Origin: Zymoseptoria tritici IPO323
Taxonomy: Eukaryota > Ascomycota > Dothideomycetes > Mycosphaerellales > Mycosphaerellaceae
Direction: 5' to 3'
DNA: 64,000 nt
Assembly: GCF_000219625.1 (NCBI RefSeq)
Contig: NC_018216.1
Location: forward strand, 3,348,001 to 3,412,000
Part shown: piece after piece, positions 53,560 through 62,759 of the stretch
Position numbering within the stretch: the first letter of the stretch is position 1
How the letters are laid out: each line of letters opens with the position of its first letter
Notes under the pieces: model-generated
Database searches by the model: none
The model's input: only the letters and a program-made list of their open reading frames with translations
What the model was told of the DNA's origin: nothing
Position numbers and translations under genes: made by a program

Positions 53560-55030
53560 CTTTAAATACTAGATTTCGCAACGAAAGCGATAGTAATAAT
53601 ATATTAAATAGTACCTATCGCCCTTTATAAGTGCTTAACTATTATATAAAGTAGAAACGAAATTTATCGGGTAAATAGCTATAGAGTTATATATAATCCT
53701 ACTAGAAATAAGGCTAAACGTTCTATCGGACCCTTATTACCCCGCTAAGCCGGCTCTTATATACGAATTATAACAACGAGCGCAATTAGTATACTATCTA
53801 AAATAGAGTCTATATAGAAGATCGTAGTATAAGGTATCTTATAAGCTTTTTAAAAAAATAATCGCGTATATAGCCGTAGAGTTAGTACTTTTTCTTCCGA
53901 TATCTAAGCTTAGTACCCTAGTATCTATATACCCGGACTCTATTTACTCGTAAAGTCGGCTTTTCTATATAGAAATATCGATTACGTAGCGAGTTTCGAT
54001 TCTAAATAGCCGAGACTACTTATAAAATAGGCACTAATATATATACGATTACTATATATATTTATACGTAGCCTCGAGATATATAGAGCGTTATATACCG
54101 TCGTCGTCGTTACCTAAACCCTAAACCTAAGCGTAGATAAACATTAGGCGGGGGTTATTAATAAAATGTTATTAATAAATTATAACGAGCCTTCGTTACT
54201 AATAAGATAATATATAACGAGCATTTTACTAAGGGCTCGTTTAGAGAATTTTTAAGCCTCGTTTAGCGATCTTATAAGACTGCCTTATATAGATATTACG
54301 CTATCTAACGCGGACTAAATTACCCTTAGATAGCGTAATATAATACTATAAGACTAACGATAAGATAAGGGCGCCTCGTCGTCTACTAAGAGGTCTAAAG
54401 GTAGATGTTATTACTATTGTCGTTTAGTAAACCTCGGATTTTATTTAAAAGCGGGTCTAGCCGCACTCTGCGGGTAGAGCCGTAATATTAAATTCGTTAC
54501 ATTTTAGGGATTTACGTATTCTTATATAACATTTATACTATTAAACATCTACTACTACGACCTATATAAATACTAGCGCTATACTAGAACGATAGAAGAT
54601 ATTAAGCGCTCTCGTTTAGGCTATTAAGCATTAATTTCCGCCGTTATTCTATCGAGATTCGAGCCCGTTAATATAACCTCTTAATACTCTACCCCTAAGC
54701 CTTAGATCGACCCCTACCTACTCGGAGAGTCGGATTCTTAGCTATTTAAGGACGAGTTTCTCGATAATACGTAGTCGCTATACGACTTTAACGACTCTTA
54801 ACGTATTAACGACTCTTAAGTCGGCTCTTAGCTACTAGCTAGTACTTAGAGCTAGCCTTATAGCTAGAGCTAGCCTTATAGCTAGAGCTAGCCTTATAGC
54901 TAGAGCTAGCCTCTTACGGATAATAAGAAGATCGTATCTATCGCCGTAGACGCTATTATATTAGCTATTACTTAGAGCTAGAAGTAGAGCTAGAAGTAGA
55001 GCTAGAAGTAGAGGTAGAGCTAGAGCTATA
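53560..55030. other. RIP-mutated AT-rich DNA, content not identified
   Basis: Strong lack of CA/TG and abundance of TA, TAG and TTAT words mark RIP. Around 54840-54920 there are three to four copies of a ~21-bp unit (TAGAGCTAGCCTTATAGC core) and around 54985-55025 several AGAGCTAGAAGT units. A segment at about 54165-54200 resembles 53430-53460 after allowing C-to-T and G-to-A changes (AATTATAACGAG core), so a direct repeat may bracket part of this DNA. No protein similarity found. Confidence 0.5.
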
Positions 55031-55386
55031 GTAAGGGTAAGCGTACTAAGGTAGTAAACTAGACAACCGTAATAGAGACATTCCTAGTAACCTACTAGAC
55101 GCGTTAGATCGAGTAGAACAACTATACGGACTAAAGCCTTAAGCCTAAGGGCAGATAGTACCTTATTAGTACGCTCTCTAAGATAGCCGAGCAACTAGTT
55201 ATATAGTCGTCTATTTAGAGTAAGATAATAGCTATTAAGAGCGTATATTCGGTATATGTTATCCTATAAGATGTCTCCGGATTCGGCGTTAAGAGCGATA
55301 GAACTATTACGGCATCCGATAGGGTCTAGGACGATTACTTAAAGGCTAATAGCTATAAGTATACTACGAAGCTACGGTACCGGCTA

Positions 55387-55399
55387 TACCCCTAGGTTA
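55387..55399. repeat. 13-bp target-site duplication, left copy (retroposon-like insertion)
   Basis: TACCCCTAGGTTA, identical to 56226-56238. Confidence 0.85.
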
Positions 55400-55601
55400 T
55401 TTTGTTTTGTTTGTTTTGTTTGTTTGTTCCATTTACGTCCTTTCGGAGTCCAAGACTATGTAGGACGGCTTTGCTATAAAGGCAAAGCAGTAGATCTAGT
55501 TACAATCAGATTTTTCGGTATTCTTTGACCTTAGGGGAGACCCCGTGCCTAAGGCAATGCTAAAGGACTTTAAACAAATGCGAGACAAAGGAAATCAAAC
55601 G

Positions 55602-55709
55602 AGTGTTGCAGCCTAAGGCTGCAGAATTTTCGCGCCAAGCTTTTGCAGAATTTTCAGTGTTGCAGCCCAAGGCTGCAGAATTTTCGCGCCAAGCTTTTGC
55701 AGAATTTTC
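55602..55709. repeat. Two tandem copies of a 54-bp unit inside the insertion
   Basis: AGTGTTGCAGCC(T/C)AAGG starts at 55602 and 55656. The two copies are identical except for one C/T difference, so the duplication is recent. Each unit holds GGCTGCAGAATTTTCGCGCC and ends with TTTTGCAGAATTTTC. Confidence 0.9.
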
Positions 55710-56059
55710 AGCGGATCCTTCCGCTTCGCACACACACTGCAAATTCGAAAGAGATGCAGAAGCAGCTGTCCAACTCGCTGCCTTCTCTTGTCCTTAATAT
55801 GCCTTTGTGGTATCGTAGTAGCAGTTCTATCTACGACAACGCAGGTTGATCGCAGAGTTATGGATTCCACCGAGTTCCAGCTCTTTAAAGTGCATGTATG
55901 CTTCCTTTCGAGGGCGACGAAGTCTCTAGAGAAGGGACATGCGATTTCGATTCGGATTTCGAGGAGGTGCGCGTATAGGGCAGAGTGGACTGCTTCTTTC
56001 TTCTTCTCGTTCGTAGCGTAGAGGGCTATTCGTTCGAATGCTGTTGTTCTGTTGTAGCT

Positions 56060-56135
56060 CGTGTTTCGAGGCGGATTTCGAGAAGTTTCGAGGCGGATTT
56101 CGAGAAGGATTTCGGGCGGATTTCGAGAGGTTTTC
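56060..56135. repeat. Imperfect GGCGGATTTCGAG repeats
   Basis: Three to four units with the core (C)GAGGCGGATTTCGAGAAG in a row, spaced about 20-27 bp, within the un-RIPed insertion. Confidence 0.7.
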
Positions 56136-56225
56136 GAGGAGGTTTCTTCCAGACTGTCTTGGTTTCCCTTCCGAGGAAGGTACTTACGACGGCCACCGCG
56201 TGAAGGTGCAGTCTGTTCGGCCGTC

Positions 56226-56238
56226 TACCCCTAGGTTA
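56226..56238. repeat. 13-bp target-site duplication, right copy
   Basis: TACCCCTAGGTTA, identical to 55387-55399. Confidence 0.85.
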
Positions 56239-56899
56239 AGTAGTATACGGTAATCTTTAATAAGAAGATTAATACCGGTAAGTACGCGCGAACGAAGAGA
56301 GACCGTAATTCGAGGATAGTAACCTACGACGACGAGCTAGTCGCCGTAGTAGTACTAACTACTCTAGCTATAGTAATAATAGCGACTTTAGCTAAGTCTT
56401 AGGCTCTAGCGGACGACGACGACGATAACGACCCCTTCGATATCGATAAGAATAGCCTCGTTCGTAAGAAGCGGAAGTCTACTAAGTAGCTACTAACTCC
56501 GGTACCTCCGCCCTCGTTTAGAGCGTAACGAAGTACTAGTACGAAGGTGCTTAGTAACGCTCTTAAGGATACGTTTACTAGCCTCGTACCGGTCGACTAG
56601 CCTTATCGAGTAATAGATCTAATCGATAAGGAGCGACTACTAATAACTTAGCGTATATATCTTAATATTAGCTAGGGCTTCGACATTAACCCTACGTCGG
56701 CTAGGTACTTCTATAATAGCTTACTCTTTAGCTAGTTAACGTATATTATCGACATTAGCGACAATATAGAGCTAGACGTCGACGCGCTCTATAAAATAAG
56801 GGAGGGTTTAAAGGGCAATTAGCGCGGAGTAAGTTAATAGCGTCGTTCGTTAGTAGGTGCTTAACTATCCGCTATACGATTCCTTTCGGACTATAACGA

Positions 56900-57659
56900 C
56901 TTTACTACGTCTTTAATAGATATATATATATATATTAGATATTAATATAAATATATTCTACTATATAGTTGTTAAGCTATTAGGTCGTAAGGAGTTTACG
57001 GTTTATTAATATATCTCTATTACTAGCTAAGCGGATACTCCCGTACCCTTAAGAGGACTAGAAATGTAGTAAATACGGCTAAGATTCTACTAGATTCGAC
57101 GAATTTTAAAGCTAGATTAAAGTAGGGCTATATTAGTAGTTTTAGTAAGGGTATTATTAGTTTTCGAGGATTTCTAGTACTCTTATTAGCTCTAGCTAAG
57201 CCGAGGTTTCCCCGCCCTATAGCTAAAATCTATATTACGCCCGTCGCGTACTAAAATCTATCGACTTCGCGGGGTTGTCCTCTACCGGAGCGAGCTCCGG
57301 GCGGTTAAACTTTATCTTTAATAATTATTAAAAAATCTTCTAATAATAATAATAATACCCCTCTATATATTAAATACTATACGGCTACCGCTACGATATA
57401 TTTATACGACGGCGATTATTATATATATTAAGGGCTATACGTAGATAAAGAAATCGTAATAAACGGTTATATATTAGTAATATTCTTAATAATTAATAGA
57501 TTTCTCCTAATTCTCGAATTTTGGACGACGAGAGCCCCCCCTTAGAGTAGTAATTCTTAGATCGAATAACTACGCCTTACTAATTCCTCCTTATATTACT
57601 CCTATATAGCATTCGTAATAGTCTTACGCTGGTCGTCTATTAAGCCCTTATCTCTATTA
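56900..57659. other. RIP-mutated DNA between the two transposon genes
   Basis: AT-rich and CA/TG-poor. It lies between the 3' ends of the convergent Myb/SANT and transposase frames. Contains simple TA runs (about 56921-56945) and AATAAT runs (about 57336-57352). No gene recognised. Confidence 0.5.
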
Positions 57660-58930
57660 TTGTCGATATTAGCTATCTAATTATAGTACGGTACTCCTAC
57701 CCTTAGCGGCTACTTCGTAGCTATACGACGCTCCTCGTCCGCGAATAGCTCGTCCGAGGGGTTATAAAGCCGGATAAAGTTATAAAGTACTACTAAGGCT
57801 AAGAATAGGTCTACTTAGTAGTCTATATCGAAGTAAGGGCTACCGGCTCTCCTTATAATCCCCTACCGTATCTTAAATATACTAAACGCTCGCTTAATAA
57901 TATTCCTTAAGGACGAATAGCGGAGATTAAATAGCTCCTCTTTAGACGTCGGCTACTAGTTACCTATAAGCTACTCCTTTAAGTAATAACGTATACTACG
58001 ATATAGCGTTAAGGTAAGTCCGGTATTATTATATCTAGCGTCCGTAAGGTAGTACTTATTAGCCGGTAGTTCCTTACTAAACGAGTTACTCTAGCGAGCC
58101 TCGTTTATTATACGCTAGTCGTTCGTAGAGCCCTCCTAGCCTATAAGGACGTACGTAAATAGTATATTAAAGTCGACGATAGCAAGGATATTCTACGTTA
58201 ACGCTCCCTTACGATTACGCTATACTATAGACTCTACTACCGGTATACGAGTAGTAATGTACGTACTATTAAGGGCTCTAACTACCGACCGGAATTTAGT
58301 ATATTTAGCCGCCCTTAAACGCTCCGGTATAGGCTACTAGTAATCCGGCTCCTTTACGTATTCGTCGTATAGCTAAAGGATTACTTTAAGGACTATATAG
58401 AAGCTCTTACTAACGGTAGAAGTCGACCGTTTAAACATAAGGTAGACGCTATAATACGTAACGCCGTAGCCGACGATATATAAGAAGTATACTAAGCGCT
58501 CTACGGTAGTTAGATAACGGCTCGAATCTAGTCTACTAGCGTCGACGAGCTTCTATAGTAATATATAGAATATAGCCGTATTAATTTAATAGGTCTTAAA
58601 CAAGTCTACCTTATTATTAAATAGATAGCTCGTAATCCTCGTACCGGCGTACGTCTACTATTTATATATAGCCCTATTACTAGCAAAGTTAAGATAGTTA
58701 TAGCTATAGTAGTTAACAATATATATAGCCGTAGTAATAGCCGCTTCTAACACTACCTTATCGATACTAGTTAAACGAGCTATCTTATCTATTTCTCGTA
58801 GTATCTACTAGTACGACCGCCGGATATCTCTTACTCGCGTAAACGACTTATATAAACGCTAGAAACGCCGAATCCGGTATTAAACGGCTAGCTAATAAGA
58901 GCGCTAGAAACTCCTTTAACTTTCTTATCG
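57660..58930 (-). pseudogene. RIP-degraded PIF/Harbinger-type DDE transposase (DDE_Tnp_4)
   Basis: The minus strand reads in one frame for about 1.2 kb, broken almost only by TAG/TAA in place of Gln or Trp. In order: a helix-turn-helix part (RLVYFLYIVGYGVTYYSV, then FKRSTSTVSKSFYIVL), KFRSVVRALNSTYI (family FxGxIGAIDGTHI, the first catalytic Asp now Asn), RNRKGAL, NILAIVDFNILFTYVLIG (family contains the second catalytic Asp), EGSTNDxR, ELFNLRYSSLRNIIKRAF and FKIRxGIIRRA, PYFDIDY and LVVLYNFIRLYNPSDELFADEE. These are the successive blocks of the Harbinger nuclease family in fungi. The changes are those expected from CpA-to-TpA mutation on either strand. The frame has not been broken by indels, so decay is by RIP alone. 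Confidence 0.88.
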
Positions 58931-59144
58931 TTCTCGTCGAAGGGGGCGGCGGCGGTACTACTACTAGTATAGAGAGGGTAAGGAGCCGGTACTAGCCCCT
59001 TAAGGAGCCGGGTTATCGTAGTATTATTATTATTAGAGGGTAGTAGTAGTAGTAGTAATAATATATATATAGCTAAGAGCCCTACCGTAGACGTATAATT
59101 AAGCGATTCTCGTCGTTCTTATCGTTCTCGTCGTCGGCGGCTAA

Positions 59145-59160
59145 GGGGGGGGGGGGGGGG
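59145..59160. repeat. Run of 16 G
   Basis: An uninterrupted (G)16 inside RIP-mutated DNA, followed by CGGCGGC. Its true length may be uncertain because of homopolymer errors. Nearby GTAGTAGTAG and TATTATTATTAG trinucleotide runs occur at 59040-59065 and 59220-59240. Confidence 0.85.
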
Positions 59161-59570
59161 CGGCGGCTCCGGTTAGGAGTTCTAGGGTACTAATAGTATT
59201 ATTAGTGTTATTATTAGAAGGTAGTAGTAGTAGTAGTAGTAATATAAGGTAATAATATAGCCCTATAAGGGCCTATAATATAGCCGAATAGCTATAAATT
59301 ACTACGAAATAGAGGTGTTAAGGTCTAGTCTACGTAACTACCTTATATTAGCTCCGGATTGCCTAAAAGGGCAAGCTAAAGTAAATTAAACTCTATATAA
59401 TATATAGCGGTAAGATAGCCTTATTTACGCTAGCCTTATATACTTATAACTATTCGGTAACTACATTTAACTAACGCTATATCAATTAGCTGCAATTTGG
59501 CGTTCGGTAACCTTATATATATAACGCTGAATAAAGCGTGAAGATTCTCCGAACGTGCCCTAATGAGTCG

Positions 59571-59587
59571 TCATATTGACCACTCTG
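59571..59587 (-). repeat. Right terminal inverted repeat (17 bp)
   Basis: TCATATTGACCACTCTG, the perfect complement of the left end. Confidence 0.92.
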
Positions 59588-59595
59588 TGCTGCGC
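59588..59595. repeat. 8-bp target-site duplication, right copy
   Basis: TGCTGCGC, identical to 53346-53353. Confidence 0.9.
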
Positions 59596-60500
59596 ACGTG
59601 TTCCCCTTTAGCCGTCCGAGGATGGAGAGAATTACGTCTTTGCCTCGGATGTACCACGCAATCTTGCCGGTCAAATTAATCCTGATGGTCTCTGGCACCC
59701 TGAACCACGTCTCGCCGGTTAGGAGAGCTGCCATTATCGCTGGCACCAAGTCCCATGGACAAGGTATTGACAGCGCCCGCCGAGCAGGTGTGTGCAACGG
59801 CTCCTATCACCACGATACCTGGCTCTGCTCGCTCTCTTACAAACTCGATGTGAAGGCTGGTGTACTACGCAATGGTCAGCTTGATATAGGAGCTGATGTT
59901 CTGGTCACGTTCCGATCGTATTGAGCGTCCCGGCCCCCGAATACATCTGCAGCGGGACCTGGCAAGGCGTGATTAGCACAGCTTCGTCGGACACTTGCGA
60001 GGAGAAGTCTGCAATCCCCCTAAACTGGCTCATCCAGTCCACGCACTTTGGTATGCGGCTCGTTCGGCGTGTCACTCAAGCTGGCGCGTGGCAGCAGCCC
60101 GATGCTTTCCACTATGACATCCGCTTGGTCGCTCAGAAAATCGCCGAACATGTTGCTTGTTACCAGAGGACTCCATTTTCCGCCCGAAAACTCTGCACCA
60201 GTTCCGCAACCACATTATCGACATGTAGATGTCGTTTCACTGCCAAAGACTCACCTTCCAGCGTCTGCGTGACATCTCCGCGCCAAAGCCGTCCACTTGC
60301 CCCTAGAAGGTCGCCTCATCGAAGCTCGTAATGGAAAGCGGAGGACCATGTTTCCTGGTCAGCAGAATGTTCCGGCCGCTCTCTGGCTGTCCTCTCAAGC
60401 TCGCTCCGTTGATTGATGTCGGTATCGAAAGCGGAGTTGAACGATCCATGGTGCACCTGTCGCACATGGAGTAGATGCCTCCCTATTAGTCCTCGCACAG
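59588..60500 (-). pseudogene. Aconitase/isopropylmalate-isomerase superfamily gene, N-terminal half, broken
   Basis: The other half of the split gene. On the minus strand, NVVAELVQSFRAENGV (about 60225-60175), then PGIVVIG-(AV)[20 protein letters not shown] and, after one extra base near 59737, [44 protein letters not shown], which ends exactly at the transposon end with the duplicated TGCTGCGC. This is the canonical order of the catalytic large subunit, just upstream of what is left at 53350-51681. In the usual GADSHTC motif the Asp-Ser pair is changed to Val-Ala, so the product would be inactive even without frameshifts. The start of the gene (about 60250-60500) is poorly preserved. The small frames on the plus strand over this region are antisense shadows. 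Confidence 0.82.
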
Positions 60501-60709
60501 AGGGATATCCATGCTACTGTAAGGTCTAATCAGAACCTCTCGAAGTAAGGAGAAGGCATGTGTAGTTGCATTGTCTATCGGAAGGAGGAAGGCAACGACG
60601 AATTTGATGGTGATTCCATGACTAATCGCGTATGCGTGCCTCAGGCACCATATGTTCTGTCCGCGCCATCAACCTCACACCGCAGCAGCATCATTGTCCA
60701 CCCCTCCAT

Positions 60710-62759
60710 CTACCTCATATACTCCTTCGCATGATCCAGAATAAACCTGATCCCCTCCTGCCTATACGTATCCGGCTCCACGACCGCCAACTCCGTCTCA
60801 TTGGCGTCCCAGACGATGTTCATAGGGTTGTCGAGGGAGTACCTTCACGACAGTCAGCGATAGCTCGTTTGATGCAGGTTCCAGTACTCACTTCGGCCAC
60901 GGCTCTGCCGCCGGATAGCGACCCTGAAAACTATTCGGGTCGAGATCGTAGATGAAAGACACCCAGGAAGAGGACATGAGTTCGGCAAGGTCGGTGAATG
61001 CCTCGGATTTGTTGCCGAAGGGATTGACGGTTCCGTGGAGGGCGTCGTAGCCATATCCTGAGAACGAAAAAAATGTCAGCGCATACGTCCTCGAGAGCCT
61101 TCATAGCCCGGACTGTATCGCAAGCCTCCACATACCTTCAGTATTATCAAAAACAAACGCCACCTCCTGAAAATGCGTCACCCCCACACTCGGCGGAATC
61201 CCATTCGGAATCGTATTGAACCGATAACTATACGCATCCACCCCATGTTTCGCCCATGCCTCACACGCGCCTCGTCGGTTCGCATTCATCGACAAGTCTC
61301 CAAAGTACGCGGCGGCGCGACGGTACTGCGCTCCAGCAGATGGCGGATAGACGTAGTCGGCGGGAAGTTCTTCGACGGGAGGGATGAAGTAGTCGGGAGT
61401 GTTGGGGTAGGCGGCCAGGGCTTCGTCGGCGAGGTAGGCTGGCAATGGGGTGCCCAGGTTGGTGTTGGTGATTGCAGCGGCGAGGTCTTCGCTGGAGTTT
61501 ATGCCGCGCGGGGAGAAGGCTGTTCCTTCGTCTGTGTTGGAGCCGTCGATGATTGGAACCTGAATGGGTTGGTCAGTAGTGCTCGCTGTAAGCGGATCGG
61601 GCGCACTAACCTTCACGAAAGCGCCCTCCTCGAGCTGAATACTCGCCCATCGTTGGATGAGGTCGCCATCCACGATCGGGCCCCAGCCTTCGGCATTTCC
61701 TGTGGAGTTCAAGATCGGGTTGAGTGTGTCGATGGGAATCGAGCGCAAGCAGTCCAGCTTGTCTCCAGCAGTCGTGCACCCGGTGACGTTGAGGACTTGC
61801 TGGAATCTCTCCGAGTAGTCGTATTTGTAAGCGCCGTAGTTCACCTGGGAGCCTGTCAGTGGTGGGATGCTAAGGTTGAATAACGTGAGACTCACAGGGT
61901 TGCCGGATTGCATGATGCCCGCACGGAACAGTCCATCGTCGCGACCATTGAAAGCAGTGATGTGCCAGCCGACAGAAGCAGCGCCAGCCGATTCGCCCTG
62001 GTGATCTCCAATCAGTATGCCGAAACTTCCTCGAGAGAGATCAGGCCACTTACCCAAATCGTCACCTTGCTCTTATCACCTCCAAAAGCCTCAATGTTCT
62101 CCTGCAACCAATGAAGGCCCAGTCTTTGATCCTTCAAACCCAGGTTGGTGTTACCACTTCCACTGATCTCAGGTCCTGCAACGAAGCCCCAGACTGCGAG
62201 TCGGTAGGCAATGCTGACGAAAATGATGGGCTTCCCAATCTTGACAGAGTTCTCCACGATCAACGAGCCATTGTACCTCAAGTCGCGTGTACCGCCCATG
62301 GTCAGTCCTCCGCCGTGGAACCAGACGCCGATGGGTAGGGACTGGCCCTCGTATCCGGCAGGACGGATGATGTTGAGGTAAAGACAGTCTTCCGAGACTG
62401 GGTAGCCGAGTTGATCGCCCTATGATCCGTCAGTACGTCGAGCATTGGGAGATGTCTCAATGTTGACCTACGCCATATCCGAGGCATTCAGGTGCATATT
62501 CTTTCGCCTCGATGTGCCCGAAGGACGAGTTGATCGACTGAGGATTTCTGAAGCGGAGCTGGTCGACTGGAGGCTGGGCGAATGGAACACCAAGAAAGTA
62601 GTCGTGGTTGTAATGTTCTTGGTGGTAGCCCTCGACGGTTCCGTTCTTGAGGTGAGCAACTGGCTTGGACGAGTAGCTCGGAGGAGTATTTCTTTGAGCA
62701 ATAGAAGGGATTGCTGCAGCAAGGCCAGCAAGACCGGCGATGATACCAGCAGATTTCAT
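60710..62759 (-). CDS. Secreted type-B carboxylesterase/lipase, seven exons
   Basis: Exons 62759-62472, 62419-62054, 61997-61896, 61844-61611, 61559-61136, 61057-60892 and 60842-60710 sum to 1713 bases (570 aa). All six introns (49-78 bp) are GT-AG, most with CTGAC branch points; two are multiples of three and could be misread as coding. A signal peptide (MKSAGIIAGLAGLAAAIPSIAQ) starts the protein. The alpha/beta-hydrolase landmarks are present: LGVPFAQPP, EDCLYLNI, VWFHGGG (oxyanion hole), GESAGAAS with Ser221, DGSNTDEGT with Glu341, and VTHFQEVAFVF with His459 as the catalytic triad. Several N-x-S/T sites fit secretion. These enzymes hydrolyse esters of small molecules or lipids outside the cell. 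The gene is intact. Confidence 0.93.

Larger units (their letters stand above)
55400..56225 (-). mobile_element. 826-bp un-RIPed insertion with A-rich tail and 13-bp target duplication (SINE/LINE-derived?)
   Basis: Flanked by exact 13-bp direct repeats. On the minus strand the element ends in a run of AAAC/AAAAC units (plus strand TTTTGTTTTGTTTGTTTTG at 55400-55425), like the tail of a sequence inserted by target-primed reverse transcription. Its base composition is normal (CA and TG present) in contrast to the RIP-mutated DNA on both sides, so it entered after the RIP episode or is too short or too rare to be hit. It contains a 54-bp tandem duplication (55602-55709), a short inverted repeat GCTTTGC...GCAAAGC (about 55472-55490), and several GGCGGATTTCGAGAAG-like units (56070-56130). 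No confident pol III A/B box and no reverse transcriptase frame; so SINE-like or a 5'-truncated LINE or retroposed transcript. Confidence 0.75.
55040..56900 (+). pseudogene. RIP-degraded Myb/SANT-like DNA-binding protein of the transposon, split by an insertion
   Basis: Plus-strand frame, with TAG codons where Trp is expected. Before the insertion (55040-55399) it reads VVNWTTVIETFLV, AEQLVIWSSIW and DVSGFGVKSDRTITASDRVWDDYLKANS, the last being the conserved second half of the Myb/SANT-like domain (TRIP-like 'SGFGWD...VTA...VWDDYIKANP'). After the insertion (from 56239) the same frame goes on directly through NKKINTGKYARTKRD and an acidic ADDDDDNDPFDID segment with a basic KKRKST tail, possibly nuclear-localising. 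PIF/Harbinger elements commonly code such a Myb/SANT-like partner that takes the transposase to DNA. Start and stop not determined. Confidence 0.75.
53354..59587. mobile_element. 6234-bp TIR transposon inserted in the aconitase-like gene (hAT-like ends), with nested elements
   Basis: Perfect 17-bp terminal inverted repeats: CAGAGTGGTCAATATGA at 53354-53370 and its complement at 59571-59587. The flanks carry an 8-bp direct duplication (TGCTGCGC). CAGAG-type ends plus an 8-bp duplication are the signature of the hAT superfamily. Just inside the left end, GTCATCAAT-type words recur (53373-53400), as subterminal repeats often do. No hAT transposase is recognisable; the interior instead holds RIP-degraded PIF/Harbinger and Myb/SANT reading frames, so a Harbinger element is probably nested. 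The outermost parts, about 180 bp on the left and 120 bp on the right, keep normal CA/TG content, while the interior is strongly depleted, so RIP acted on the nested multi-copy part. Inner boundaries could not be fixed. Confidence 0.88.

Noticed and set aside
53380..59570. Centromere or isochore explanation for the AT-rich block
   Set aside because: It is bounded by perfect inverted repeats and a target duplication and contains transposase motifs, so it is a mobile element.
59598..60331. Plus-strand frames 59598-59924 and 59921-60331 as genes
   Set aside because: They are antisense to the N-terminal half of the same pseudogene (VRVPETIR-type motifs on the minus strand).
61560..61895. In-frame insertions in the esterase (VSLTLFNLSIPPLTGSQ and VSAPDPLTASTTDQPIQ) as real residues
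   Set aside because: Each begins GT, ends AG and has a CTGAC branch point; removing them (61845-61895 and 61560-61610) restores the family sequence, so they are 51-bp introns.
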